DNA from: Candidatus Eiseniibacteriota bacterium | Lineage (GTDB): Bacteria > Eisenbacteria > RBG-16-71-46 > CAIMUX01 | Direction of reading: 5' to 3' | DNA: 64,000 nucleotides | Assembly: GCA_020633975.1 (NCBI GenBank) | Contig: JACKCR010000010.1 | Coordinates: forward strand, 1 to 64,000 | Part shown: piece by piece, positions 1-7,701 of the stretch | How positions within the stretch are numbered: position 1 is the stretch's first letter | Layout of the letters: every line of letters starts with the position of its first letter | Notes under the pieces: model-generated | What the model was told of the DNA's origin: nothing | The model's input: only the letters and a program-made list of their open reading frames with translations | Database searches by the model: none | Made by a program: the position numbers and the translations under genes

Positions 1-307
1 GGAGAGTCCCGAGAAGCTTCAGGTGTTTCTCGAGGGTGCATCGATCGACGTGGATCTCGTGACCGGACGGGCCGTCCGCGAAGGAATGACGCCTCGTCCT
101 TGGTTCTACGAACTCAACTTCATGCACCTCAACACCGGCAAAGGCCCTTGGACCGTGATCGCGGACGCCTATGCGGCCGTCCTCATCCTGCTTGCGATCT
201 CCGGGATCTTCCTGGTCAAGGGACGGAAGGGACTCGCCGGAAGGGGTGGAATCCTCATGGCCCTTGGGATCCTGCTGCCGATCGTCTACGTGCTGCTCGC
301 GATCTGA
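1..307 (+). CDS. PepSY-associated TM protein, C-terminal part (cut by window edge)
   Basis: The reading frame is open from base 2, so the start lies outside the window; the GTG at 23 is probably internal. The visible part reads like the end of a PepSY_TM-like membrane protein: a periplasmic stretch, then the LNTGKGPWTVIADAYA segment typical of the last transmembrane hairpin, a positively charged loop (KGRKGLAGRGG) and a final hydrophobic helix ending in VYVLLAI. PepSY_TM proteins are inner-membrane proteins, several of which take part in flavin- or haem-linked electron transfer. The next gene starts 3 bp after the stop, so the two are probably one operon. Confidence 0.75.
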   Translation, partial: ESPEKLQVFLEGASIDVDLVTGRAVREGMTPRPWFYELNFMHLNTGKGPWTVIADAYAAVLILLAISGIFLVKGRKGLAGRGGILMALGILLPIVYVLLAI

Positions 308-310
308 CGG

Positions 311-1246
311 GTGATTCGCGTGTCACCCCTCGAGAAAGCACTCGGGACTGCAAGGGCTGCGCCATTCGTCTCGAGCTCGAGAACGCTACTGCTGCTTCTG
401 CCCTACCTCCTCTCGATCGGACTTGGATGCTCGACTCCCGCCGAGTCGGATCCCAAGGACACCGTCCCGTCCGACCACGATGTTTCCTACGACGGCGCGC
501 TCCACAAACCAGGCGGGGACGACCCCTACGCACCCGCGGCCTGGTGCGCAGATCCGCGATGCCACCATGTCGATCTCGAGGGCGGCTGGTCTCTGATCGG
601 ACCGACCCACGACGCGCTGGAACACGACTTCGCGCCGTCCTGCTATCAGTGCCATGGCGTGCTGTGGCAGACCCGATACCCAGATGCGATTCATGTCCTC
701 ACGCCCACGTCCGGAGACGTCTGGCGGCACGGCACCTCACGAGCTGTCGAGTGGTGGGGCCCCCTGACCGATTCTGTTCAGGTGTCGCTCTACCGGGGAA
801 GTCGACGACTCGAGGTGCTACGGAACGGATCCTTCTCCGGCGGGGTCATCCGGATCGAAGAGGTGAGCCCATCTTGGGGCTCGGGAGACGGATTCTGGGT
901 GCAGGTCAAGGATAGTGAGAATCGGGTTGGTATCGGAGCGACATTCCAGATCTGTGCGGCCCACCGTCCCTCCATTCTCCTACCAGACGCCTCCACAGTT
1001 CTCGCTTGGGGAGACGAGTTGCTGGTGACGTGGGACTGCGCAGCAGGCGTCGTGATCGATCTTTTCGTGCTGCGGGAAGGCAACCGAGTCGGTGTGTTAC
1101 GCATGAGCGCAGGCAACACGGGTTCACTGATCCGCCTCGTGCCAGACCTGTGGGGGACCGGTGACCAGTATCAGGTCGAACTCGTGGATGGAGAAGGAAA
1201 CCATGCCCTCAGCGAGTCGTTTCGGATCGCCGCAACCTCGAGGTGA
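311..1246 (+). CDS. Haem-motif lipoprotein with two Kre9/KNH-like Ig-type repeats
   Basis: 311 residues, GTG start 3 bp after the PepSY gene (a second GTG lies at 320). The N-terminus has a hydrophobic segment ending in a lipobox-like IGLGC, so it is probably a lipoprotein. One classical c-haem site is present (CYQCHG, near residue 113), preceded by CADPRCHH, which has C-x4-CH spacing. The rest is two similar repeats of about 95 residues that start with P..G..W..G and end in F.I, the pattern of the Kre9/KNH (Ser-Thr-rich GPI-anchored) family, an Ig-like fold. Likely a surface or periplasmic electron carrier working with the PepSY protein; that role is inferred from the motifs and from adjacency. 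Confidence 0.7.
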   Translation: MIRVSPLEKALGTARAAPFVSSSRTLLLLLPYLLSIGLGCSTPAESDPKDTVPSDHDVSYDGALHKPGGDDPYAPAAWCADPRCHHVDLEGGWSLIGPTHDALEHDFAPSCYQCHGVLWQTRYPDAIHVLTPTSGDVWRHGTSRAVEWWGPLTDSVQVSLYRGSRRLEVLRNGSFSGGVIRIEEVSPSWGSGDGFWVQVKDSENRVGIGATFQICAAHRPSILLPDASTVLAWGDELLVTWDCAAGVVIDLFVLREGNRVGVLRMSAGNTGSLIRLVPDLWGTGDQYQVELVDGEGNHALSESFRIAATSR

Positions 1247-1261
1247 GCGACCAGGCGTTCT

Positions 1262-1278
1262 CCCAGCGCCGAGCTGGG
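1262..1278. terminator. Small hairpin between convergent genes
   Basis: CCCAGC and GCTGGG form a 6-bp stem around a 5-nt loop, 15 bp after the stop of the haem lipoprotein and just before the end of the convergent DUF3570 gene. There is no T-tract, so this is a weak terminator candidate. Confidence 0.3.
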
Positions 1279-1312
1279 CCAGGATCCCCCGTCCCCGCAA
1301 CGCACATGGCCG

Positions 1313-2485
1313 CTAGTATCGATACCGGATGCCAATACCGACGACAGTGGCTGTCATCTCCTCCCGACGACTGTGCCAGTCAGGAGTCGTCGTCGACCGC
1401 CGGTAGAGCTGGACTCGCGACTCCAACGCCATTCGGTCCGGATCGAAGACACCGAATCCACCGACCAACGATCCGGCGAGTGTGGACCGGAACTCATACT
1501 CGATGGAATGACCGCTGTCGAGTTTCGAGTCTACGGTGAGATACCGTTCAGTCCCATCGTAGGCGTCTCGAAAGAACTCCGCCCGTCCCTGCCAGTAGCC
1601 ACGTAGCCCGAACCCGAGCGTGACGCCTCCTCCGAGCACGCGCTGCCTCACCTCACCATGGACCGTGTCGGAGTCGATCCCCCAGGAGTCCCAGTAGCGT
1701 CGGTAGCGCAGTTCGACGGAGGTGTCGGACCCGACCTTCCAGATCGTTCGGGCACCGAGCGCATTCCGGCTCCTGTGGCTCGGATGACGGGGCTCGAGAA
1801 GGCGTACGCGTTGATTCTCCGGCTCTACCACGGCAACGACCTGATAGACGTCGGCGAGCTGCCCGTCCATGGCCGTATGCGTGAAGTCGAGCTGCACGAG
1901 CCCGCGCCGATGGACCGTTTGGGTCAAGCTCATGTCGAGTGTCGCTACATCCTTGGGACGCGTCCATTTCCTAGTCGTCGGGGATACCTCGTCCCAACGC
2001 CTCGACAAACCGAGCCGGATCTCGACATTCTCGCGCTGCAAGGTCCGCGCGAATGCCGTCGCTAGAGTGGTAGAAACGTAGTCGTGCTCCGTGCTCCGTA
2101 GCAGATCCACGGAGCCAAGCGTGTGTCCGAAGAAATGCGCTCCGCCCAGCCCCACTTCCTGCCGCACTTCGTCGAACCGGGTGGAACTCCCACCGTGCAT
2201 CGTGTGTGTCGCCGACGTGATGCCGTCTACGTCGAGTCGACTCTGCATGGAGGCTGAGGTAACCGCATCGACGAGGTATCGCCCAGTAACCGCGCTCTTG
2301 TCGGAAACTCTCTTTGCTGCGGTGATCGACGGATAGAAAACGTCCACACCAAACGAGTCCGAGTACCCGTTCACTCCGATGCGGATCTCGTCTTCGGGCA
2401 AGAGAGGAGCTCCGACGCTCGTCACCGCCAACAGCACGAGCGTCGACGCGGACAAAGCGAACTGCCGGCTCAGCCGCAACCGCAC
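1313..2485 (-). CDS. DUF3570 outer-membrane beta-barrel protein
   Basis: 390 residues with a signal peptide (cleavage near residue 26, before APLLPEDE). The body alternates polar and hydrophobic residues in amphipathic strands and ends in an aromatic outer-membrane signature (GIGIRYRY). Motifs such as EVRQEVGLGG, TARTLQREN-like strands and WGIDSDTVHGEVRQ fit the DUF3570 family. DUF3570 genes usually sit beside DUF4266, thioredoxin-like and ApbE-type genes in clusters linked to flavin-based extracytosolic electron transfer. Here the GTG start overlaps the end of the upstream DUF4266-bearing gene by 16 bp, so translation is coupled. The exact start is uncertain because GGAGG directly abuts the GTG. 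Confidence 0.8.
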   Translation of the reverse strand: MRLRLSRQFALSASTLVLLAVTSVGAPLLPEDEIRIGVNGYSDSFGVDVFYPSITAAKRVSDKSAVTGRYLVDAVTSASMQSRLDVDGITSATHTMHGGSSTRFDEVRQEVGLGGAHFFGHTLGSVDLLRSTEHDYVSTTLATAFARTLQRENVEIRLGLSRRWDEVSPTTRKWTRPKDVATLDMSLTQTVHRRGLVQLDFTHTAMDGQLADVYQVVAVVEPENQRVRLLEPRHPSHRSRNALGARTIWKVGSDTSVELRYRRYWDSWGIDSDTVHGEVRQRVLGGGVTLGFGLRGYWQGRAEFFRDAYDGTERYLTVDSKLDSGHSIEYEFRSTLAGSLVGGFGVFDPDRMALESRVQLYRRSTTTPDWHSRREEMTATVVGIGIRYRY

Positions 2486-3786
2486 CCTCCAGCTTCAGCG
2501 TTCGTGCCTCCTGAAGAACCTTCCCGGTACTCGAGATGGTGCTCCTCGACGCCACGATCGAGCGGACTTCCTTGGAGTCTCATGATCGGGTCAGCCAGCT
2601 CGTCTCGATCCCAGGGCTGTACGGCGGCACAACCCGAGAGCAACATGCAGGAAGTCGCTACGAAGAGGACGGCAGCCAAGGCGAAGCGCTTCCGAGCCCA
2701 GAACAGGAATCCGAGCGCGAGGACGACCATCACGAGCGTCGGCAGAGCCAGCATCTTGGGATCTCCGTAGAGCGACTCGAACACGACGGACATGGAATCT
2801 AGGTCCTCCTCGGACATCGCCGGGAGCATCCCCCGGTAGAGCTCGACGAAGTCGAGTCGGTAGAGCAGCCACGTCCCGATCCCACCATAGAGGACCACTC
2901 CCACGACGTTCGCGGCCCAGGCATAGGGACGAGCGCGCACGGTGACCCAACCGACCCACGCTGCACCGACGACACCGAGAAGAATCAAGGCGACGCCGGT
3001 GGGACCTCCGAGTGAGACCGAAGCTGCCGCGTGGGGTCCGAAGAGCGAAGACAGGAGCGGCACGTAGCCCGCAGCCGCCAACCATAGAAGGCCGGAGGCG
3101 AGGGCTTCGGTCGAGAGTGGGTCCGTCCATCGGGAAACCGGGTCCCGATCCACCACGGTGCGCCTTGCGCTATCGCTGCCGAGCAGGAGGATCCCAGCTA
3201 CGGGTATGGCCAGATTCATGAGGACGCTGATCACCACCCCACCCCACATGAACACGGAGAAGAACGTCGAGCCGAATCCCACGAGAGAGGGATCTCCTCC
3301 CAACGCCGGGTCCGTCATCATCGAGGTGAACTTCGGGATCCAGAACGGCACGTAGAGCAATCCTACGGCCGTACCCACGGCATAGATCCAGCACGCCGCG
3401 TGCGCGACAGCCCGCGCCCATCGTCGCGCCCGCACCAAGCCGACCCCGACCACCATCCCAGCGCTCCCGTAGACGAACATGATCGCGGCGTAGCCAAACA
3501 TCATGGTGACTGGGAACGGCGAGCCGGCCGGGCCGAACTCCTCAGCCGGAGCCATCCGCATCAGGATCGGGAACACGACCGCATAGAACAGGCCGCCCAA
3601 GAACATCAGTACCGCGGACGCAATGACCAACGAGCCCAAGACGGTGAGAAGTGTCGTTCTGTCCTCGTAGGAGCGAGGTAGAGCAGGTGGCATGTGCCAG
3701 GGGAGACTCTGCGGACCGCCGTCGTGCGGACCGCCGTCTCTCGACCCGTCGCGATATGGCAGTCTCGGAGGCGTGTCGTCGTTCAC
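2470..3786 (-). CDS. Polytopic membrane protein fused to a C-terminal DUF4266 lipoprotein domain
   Basis: 438 residues, GTG start with GGAGGAAG about 9 nt upstream. Residues 1-40 are Pro/Gly/Asp-rich and probably cytoplasmic. About eight hydrophobic helices follow between residues 45 and 365. From about 369 the sequence changes into a lipoprotein signal with lipobox LLSGC (Cys386), followed by the DUF4266 signature: AAVQPW, LADPIM, HHLEYREG and a GGCGCG tail. DUF4266 is normally a separate lipoprotein of about 70 residues encoded next to DUF3570, which is also the next gene here. I see no stop or clear ribosome site between the two parts. Either this is a real fusion or an internal start (for example the ATG of residue 353) makes the small lipoprotein separately. 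Confidence 0.7.
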   Translation of the reverse strand: MNDDTPPRLPYRDGSRDGGPHDGGPQSLPWHMPPALPRSYEDRTTLLTVLGSLVIASAVLMFLGGLFYAVVFPILMRMAPAEEFGPAGSPFPVTMMFGYAAIMFVYGSAGMVVGVGLVRARRWARAVAHAACWIYAVGTAVGLLYVPFWIPKFTSMMTDPALGGDPSLVGFGSTFFSVFMWGGVVISVLMNLAIPVAGILLLGSDSARRTVVDRDPVSRWTDPLSTEALASGLLWLAAAGYVPLLSSLFGPHAAASVSLGGPTGVALILLGVVGAAWVGWVTVRARPYAWAANVVGVVLYGGIGTWLLYRLDFVELYRGMLPAMSEEDLDSMSVVFESLYGDPKMLALPTLVMVVLALGFLFWARKRFALAAVLFVATSCMLLSGCAAVQPWDRDELADPIMRLQGSPLDRGVEEHHLEYREGSSGGTNAEAGGCGCG

Positions 3787-3914
3787 CGTGGCTCTTCCTC
3801 CGTACGGTATCGGACTGTTGGATCCGCGATCTCCGCAGCAGGGAAAGAGCCTACACTATCTCCGGATCACTGACTTGACACGCCCCCACGAAACTCGCCC
3901 CCAGGTGGATCTAG

Positions 3915-4844
3915 CTAGTTCAAGCGTACGATCCGAACCGGAGGTGCCCCGGACGCATGTGCGTAGTACGTTCCTGCAGGCACCCGCATTCCACGAGAAT
4001 CGACGCCGTCCCATTCGGCCGCGATCTCGCCGGCACTGTTGGCCGTCTCACTCGACTGCCAGATCACTCTGCCCGCGGTATCGACCACACGGATCAACGC
4101 GGACGCCCCTTCCTCCATGCCACGGAATCGGATCCGCTGTGCAAGTGAGGATGGGTTCGGTTCCACGACCCCAAGAGATGCCGTCGTCCCGAGCGGATCG
4201 ATGACCGCGCCGTCCCCAACTTCGGCCGGCGAGTACGGGCGGATCTGGATCCCATTGATTCCAGACTGGATGTTGGCAGAGATCTCGCCGGAATGGAGGC
4301 CAATGGTTCCGTTGGTTCCGACGAAGACGATGTGCCTAGCGTAGCTCACCGTCTCGGAGTGAAAGCCGGGCCACTCTCCACCGACGAAGACCGGCCCTGG
4401 CGTTCCGTCATCGACTCGCACTCGGGAATCGAGATCGGGTTCGCTCGGAGTCAACGCATAGGTGAGAACTTCGTAGTCACCGGACGGAAGTCCTTCGACC
4501 CAGATGCAAACATCGAGTGGATCGTTGAACCCGATGAGCATGTCATCGAGGAACGCTTCATGATCGCCGCTGGTCAACGGATCGTCGGTCTCCAGCACGA
4601 CCGAGGCACCGACCATGTAGATTCGGGCGCCGCTTTCGACACCATTTACGTCGAGCAGCGGCTGGCGCTGACTGGAAGGGAGAACCGCAACGGCGTTCCA
4701 AACGCCGGGCAACCCGGCCGCACCATAGGAGCTGGATGGGACGGTGGCAGAGCCGAAGTCGATGTTGTAGCTGACCGCGTGGGCTCTCGGAGTCAGGGTA
4801 ATCGATAGAGCCGACAGAGCGAGGCAAGTGACGAGGAACCGCAT
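3915..4844 (-). CDS. Secreted protein with C-terminal FlgD-like domain
   Basis: 309 residues counted from the ATG at 4844, which has GGAGGA 8 nt upstream; the open frame upstream to 5027 lacks such a site. A clear signal peptide (MRFLVTCLALSALS, ending at AHA) is followed by a beta-rich domain of about 200 residues (YNIDFGSATVPSSSYG...) of unknown function with a possible lectin- or CBM-like fold. The last 85 residues form a FlgD Ig-like/T9SS type A-like domain with the signatures VEPNPSS, IRVVDTAGRVI, EWDGVDSRG and GTYYAHA, and the chain ends in RIVRLN. It is the first of ten proteins in the window with this end. Confidence 0.75.
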   Translation of the reverse strand: MRFLVTCLALSALSITLTPRAHAVSYNIDFGSATVPSSSYGAAGLPGVWNAVAVLPSSQRQPLLDVNGVESGARIYMVGASVVLETDDPLTSGDHEAFLDDMLIGFNDPLDVCIWVEGLPSGDYEVLTYALTPSEPDLDSRVRVDDGTPGPVFVGGEWPGFHSETVSYARHIVFVGTNGTIGLHSGEISANIQSGINGIQIRPYSPAEVGDGAVIDPLGTTASLGVVEPNPSSLAQRIRFRGMEEGASALIRVVDTAGRVIWQSSETANSAGEIAAEWDGVDSRGMRVPAGTYYAHASGAPPVRIVRLN

Positions 4845-5133
4845 GTCGAGTCCTCCGTAGGGACAGCCCGCGACCAACGCGGGGCAGAACCGCAGTCGCA
4901 GGCGTCCGGAGAGTGGGTAGTTCGGCCAAGGACCGAGACCATGGATTCTGGATGACTCAGAGCCTAGCGGAGACAACGTCCCCGGCAAACCACCGTCAGC
5001 CGGGAAGCGAGAGAGAGTTCGAGCCAACTAATTGGCTACACCACAATGCCATATGGTTCTCTCAACCTCCCCCGGCCGTCCCCTTGCGTCCCGCACCCGG
5101 CTCTCCCTCGTCGGCGGTCACAAAAGACGACTG

Positions 5134-5199
5134 ATTAGTCGTACTAATAATTCATACCAAAGACTCCGCATTGACTCCGGCACTCGGGCCCCCTACTCT
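5134..5199 (+). promoter_or_regulatory. Candidate promoter and dyad upstream of the porin-imelysin-DHOR operon
   Basis: TTGACT (5171-5176) and TACTCT (5194-5199) are 17 bp apart and resemble a sigma-70 promoter. Upstream, ATTAGT (5134-5139) and ACTAAT (5143-5148) form an inverted repeat with a 3-bp spacer in a locally AT-rich stretch. The ACTAATAA half-site recurs at 9151-9158, after the operon. The site could bind a regulator; this is inference from sequence only. Confidence 0.35.
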
Positions 5200-5248
5200 C
5201 CGCCTCTGTTTGTTGCTACTGAGACTCGTTCGCAATAAGGAGACCCGC

Positions 5249-6541
5249 GTGGCCGCACACCGAGTCGCACTCACTCTCGCCGTCGGAGTCCCTTTGGGGC
5301 TGCTGGCGGCAGGATCATCCCCGACCCCTGTCCTGTCCCACCCTCGCGTGGCCATCTACGGCGATGTCCTCTACTCCCGATTCGACTACGGACCCGACCA
5401 GCGAAGCGGTGAGTTCGGAGCACCGGACGACTCCCGCGCGACGTTCGACGTCCCCTTCTTCGTGGTCGAAGTCGAGCACGAGTTCCGAGACGACCTCGAA
5501 CTCGAAGTCGAGGTCGAGGTCGAGCACGGCGGAACGGGCTCTGCGCTCGAGCTGGAGTACGAGGAGTTCGGTGAGTACGAGGTCGAGGTGGAGAAGGGCG
5601 GCGAGGTCGTCATCGAGCAGATCCACCTGACGAAGTCATGGAGCCGTGCGTGGAATCTCCGCGCTGGTCGCTTCATCACCGCAGTCGGGCTCCTCAACCG
5701 CTCCCACGAGCCCACGGACTTCCTCACGACGATCCGTACCGAAGCCGAAGTGAGTCTCATTCCGACGACCTGGAACGAGACCGGAATCGAACTCTTCGGA
5801 CGAGCGGGACGCTTCTCCTACCGTGCTCAAGTCGTGAACGGTCTCGACTCGACTGGCTTCGACTCGAAGTACTTCATCGTCGGTGGCGCTCAGACTCGCT
5901 TCGAGGACGTCCGTGCCACGGACCTCGCACTCGTCGGCCGCATAGACGTTGCAGCGACGAGAGACGTATCCGTCGGAGGCTCCGCCTACTGGGGCAATAC
6001 GACAGGGAACCGTCCCAAGCCGGACATGGAGGGAATCGACGCTCACCTCACCTTGTTCGATGCCCATGCACAGATCGCTCGGGGCCCCTATCACGTTCGC
6101 GCACTCTACCTGCGCGGTGACCTGGAGAACGCGGATCTGGTCAGTGCAAAGAACGGGCGACTCTCGAGCAACCTCCAAGTCCCGCGTACGCCCGTCGCCG
6201 AATCCGCCTTCGGCTGGTATGTCGAAGTGGGCTACGACATCGCTCCGCTCGTAGGCAGCGAGGGAGACTGGCGCCTACTACCATTCGTCCAGCTGTCCGG
6301 CTACGACAGCATGGCCGAGGTTCCAGACGGAACCTTCGACGTCCCACGTTTCGACCGCTCGCTCCTCACCGTAGGAGCCGCGTACTTCCCCCACGAGAAC
6401 GTGGTCCTCAAGGCGGACTGGTCTCACCGCACCTTCGGTGACGATCGGATCAACGACGAGGACACGATCCGTTTCGATCTCGGCTTCCGGGCCGAGCTCT
6501 TCCGAGAGGACTCCGATCCCGCACGCCACTCGACTCGATGA
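5249..6541 (+). CDS. Outer-membrane porin-like beta-barrel of the imelysin operon
   Basis: 430 residues from the GTG at 5249, chosen because AAGGAGA lies 5 nt upstream and the protein then begins directly with a signal peptide (cleavage near LSHP). The chain is beta-strand rich with many Tyr/Trp/Phe-bounded strands. A conserved acidic segment of alternating Glu (ELEVEVEVEHGGTG, then LELEYEEFGEYEVEVEKGGE) occupies about residues 75-125. It resembles the barrels found beside imelysin and DHOR genes. Probable role: outer-membrane passage or capture of iron or iron complexes. It overlaps the next open frame (ATGA), so the three genes form an operon. The substrate is inferred from neighbours, not from the protein itself. 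Confidence 0.7.
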   Translation: MAAHRVALTLAVGVPLGLLAAGSSPTPVLSHPRVAIYGDVLYSRFDYGPDQRSGEFGAPDDSRATFDVPFFVVEVEHEFRDDLELEVEVEVEHGGTGSALELEYEEFGEYEVEVEKGGEVVIEQIHLTKSWSRAWNLRAGRFITAVGLLNRSHEPTDFLTTIRTEAEVSLIPTTWNETGIELFGRAGRFSYRAQVVNGLDSTGFDSKYFIVGGAQTRFEDVRATDLALVGRIDVAATRDVSVGGSAYWGNTTGNRPKPDMEGIDAHLTLFDAHAQIARGPYHVRALYLRGDLENADLVSAKNGRLSSNLQVPRTPVAESAFGWYVEVGYDIAPLVGSEGDWRLLPFVQLSGYDSMAEVPDGTFDVPRFDRSLLTVGAAYFPHENVVLKADWSHRTFGDDRINDEDTIRFDLGFRAELFREDSDPARHSTR

Positions 6542-6573
6542 CACACCACCCGCAAGGGAACACGGAGGATTCC

Positions 6574-7701
6574 ATGAACTCTCGACTCACCCAACGGAAC
6601 GCGCTACGAAACGGGGCCACGCGCAGGCCCGGGCCCCGAATTCTCGGGCTCGCGACGTCTATCGCGTTCTCCCTGCCACTCTTCCTGACCGCCATCGGAT
6701 GCTCGGACGACGACAAGCCGACGTCCCCGACGGCCGAAACAGACTTTGCACCCGTACTGACCGACTTCGCCGAACACGTAGTCGTCGGCACCTACGACGA
6801 CCTCGCGGCGAGCGCGGCGCGTCTCGTGGCGCGGGCGGAAGAGCTCGAGCAGGACCCGACGCAGGCGCGACTCGACGCGGTCGCGACCGCATGGCTGGAA
6901 ACGCGTGCACCGTGGGAGTCGAGCGAGGCGTTCCTCTTCGGGCCTGTCGCCTTCCTCTCCATCGATCCGTCGCTCGACTCCTGGCCGGTCGATCGGCAGC
7001 AGCTGAGCGACGTGCTCGCAAGCCAACTCGAGCTGACGAAGGACACCGTCGCCGAGGGACTCGGACCAGCGCTTCGCGGATTCCACGCCGCCGAGTACCT
7101 CGTCTTCCAGGACGGTCTGGTTCGTGACGTGGCGGAACTCACGCAGCGTGAACTCGAGTACCTCGTCGCCACTTCGCAGGTGATGGCGGACGACGCGGCA
7201 CTCCTTCGGGATTCGTGGACCGGATCCTATGCGGAACAGTTCCGCCGCGCCGGACAGAGTGGGAGCCCGTACGTGACCCAACGGGACGCCGTCCTCGAGA
7301 TCGTCGAGGGAATGATCGGAATCTGCGACGAGGTTGCGAACGGCAAGATCGCGGATCCGTTCGACGAACAGGACACGAGGCTCGTCGAGTCCCAGTTCAG
7401 CTGGAACTCGCTCACGGACTTCCAGAACAACATCCGCAGCGTGAAGAACGCCTACACGGGCGGATACCACCTCGGCTCGGACGGTACCGGACTGGACGAG
7501 TTCGTGAAGGAGGCGGACGAGTCCCTCGACGCGCGCGTCAAGAGCGAGATCGATGCCGCGATCGCCGCCGTCGGGGCGATCCCGGAGCCGTTCCGGAACA
7601 ATCTCGACCGCGCGAGCGAGATCGAAGCCGCGCAGAGTGCGATCGACGACCTACGCGACACGCTCGAGCTGCTGGTGAAGCCGCTCCTGGTGAGCTTGTG
7701 A
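6574..7701 (+). CDS. Imelysin-family lipoprotein
   Basis: 375 residues from the ATG at 6574 (GGAGGA 5 nt upstream); an in-frame ATG at 6538 overlaps the porin stop but has a worse ribosome site. A hydrophobic N-terminal segment ends in a lipobox (TAIGCSDDD), followed by an unstructured Thr/Pro linker. The rest is helical, with the imelysin signature GxHxxE seen as GFHAAEYLVF (about residues 168-177). Imelysin proteins (M75, EfeO/IrpA-like) are periplasmic or surface proteins of iron acquisition and are generally thought to be non-peptidolytic. The stop codon shares its A with the ATG of the DHOR gene. Confidence 0.85.
   Translation: MNSRLTQRNALRNGATRRPGPRILGLATSIAFSLPLFLTAIGCSDDDKPTSPTAETDFAPVLTDFAEHVVVGTYDDLAASAARLVARAEELEQDPTQARLDAVATAWLETRAPWESSEAFLFGPVAFLSIDPSLDSWPVDRQQLSDVLASQLELTKDTVAEGLGPALRGFHAAEYLVFQDGLVRDVAELTQRELEYLVATSQVMADDAALLRDSWTGSYAEQFRRAGQSGSPYVTQRDAVLEIVEGMIGICDEVANGKIADPFDEQDTRLVESQFSWNSLTDFQNNIRSVKNAYTGGYHLGSDGTGLDEFVKEADESLDARVKSEIDAAIAAVGAIPEPFRNNLDRASEIEAAQSAIDDLRDTLELLVKPLLVSL

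Noticed and set aside
5500-5620. Short GTCGAG-rich repeats in the porin gene as a DNA repeat element
   Set aside because: They encode the alternating Glu strand of the barrel that appears conserved in the family, so they are coding-driven.
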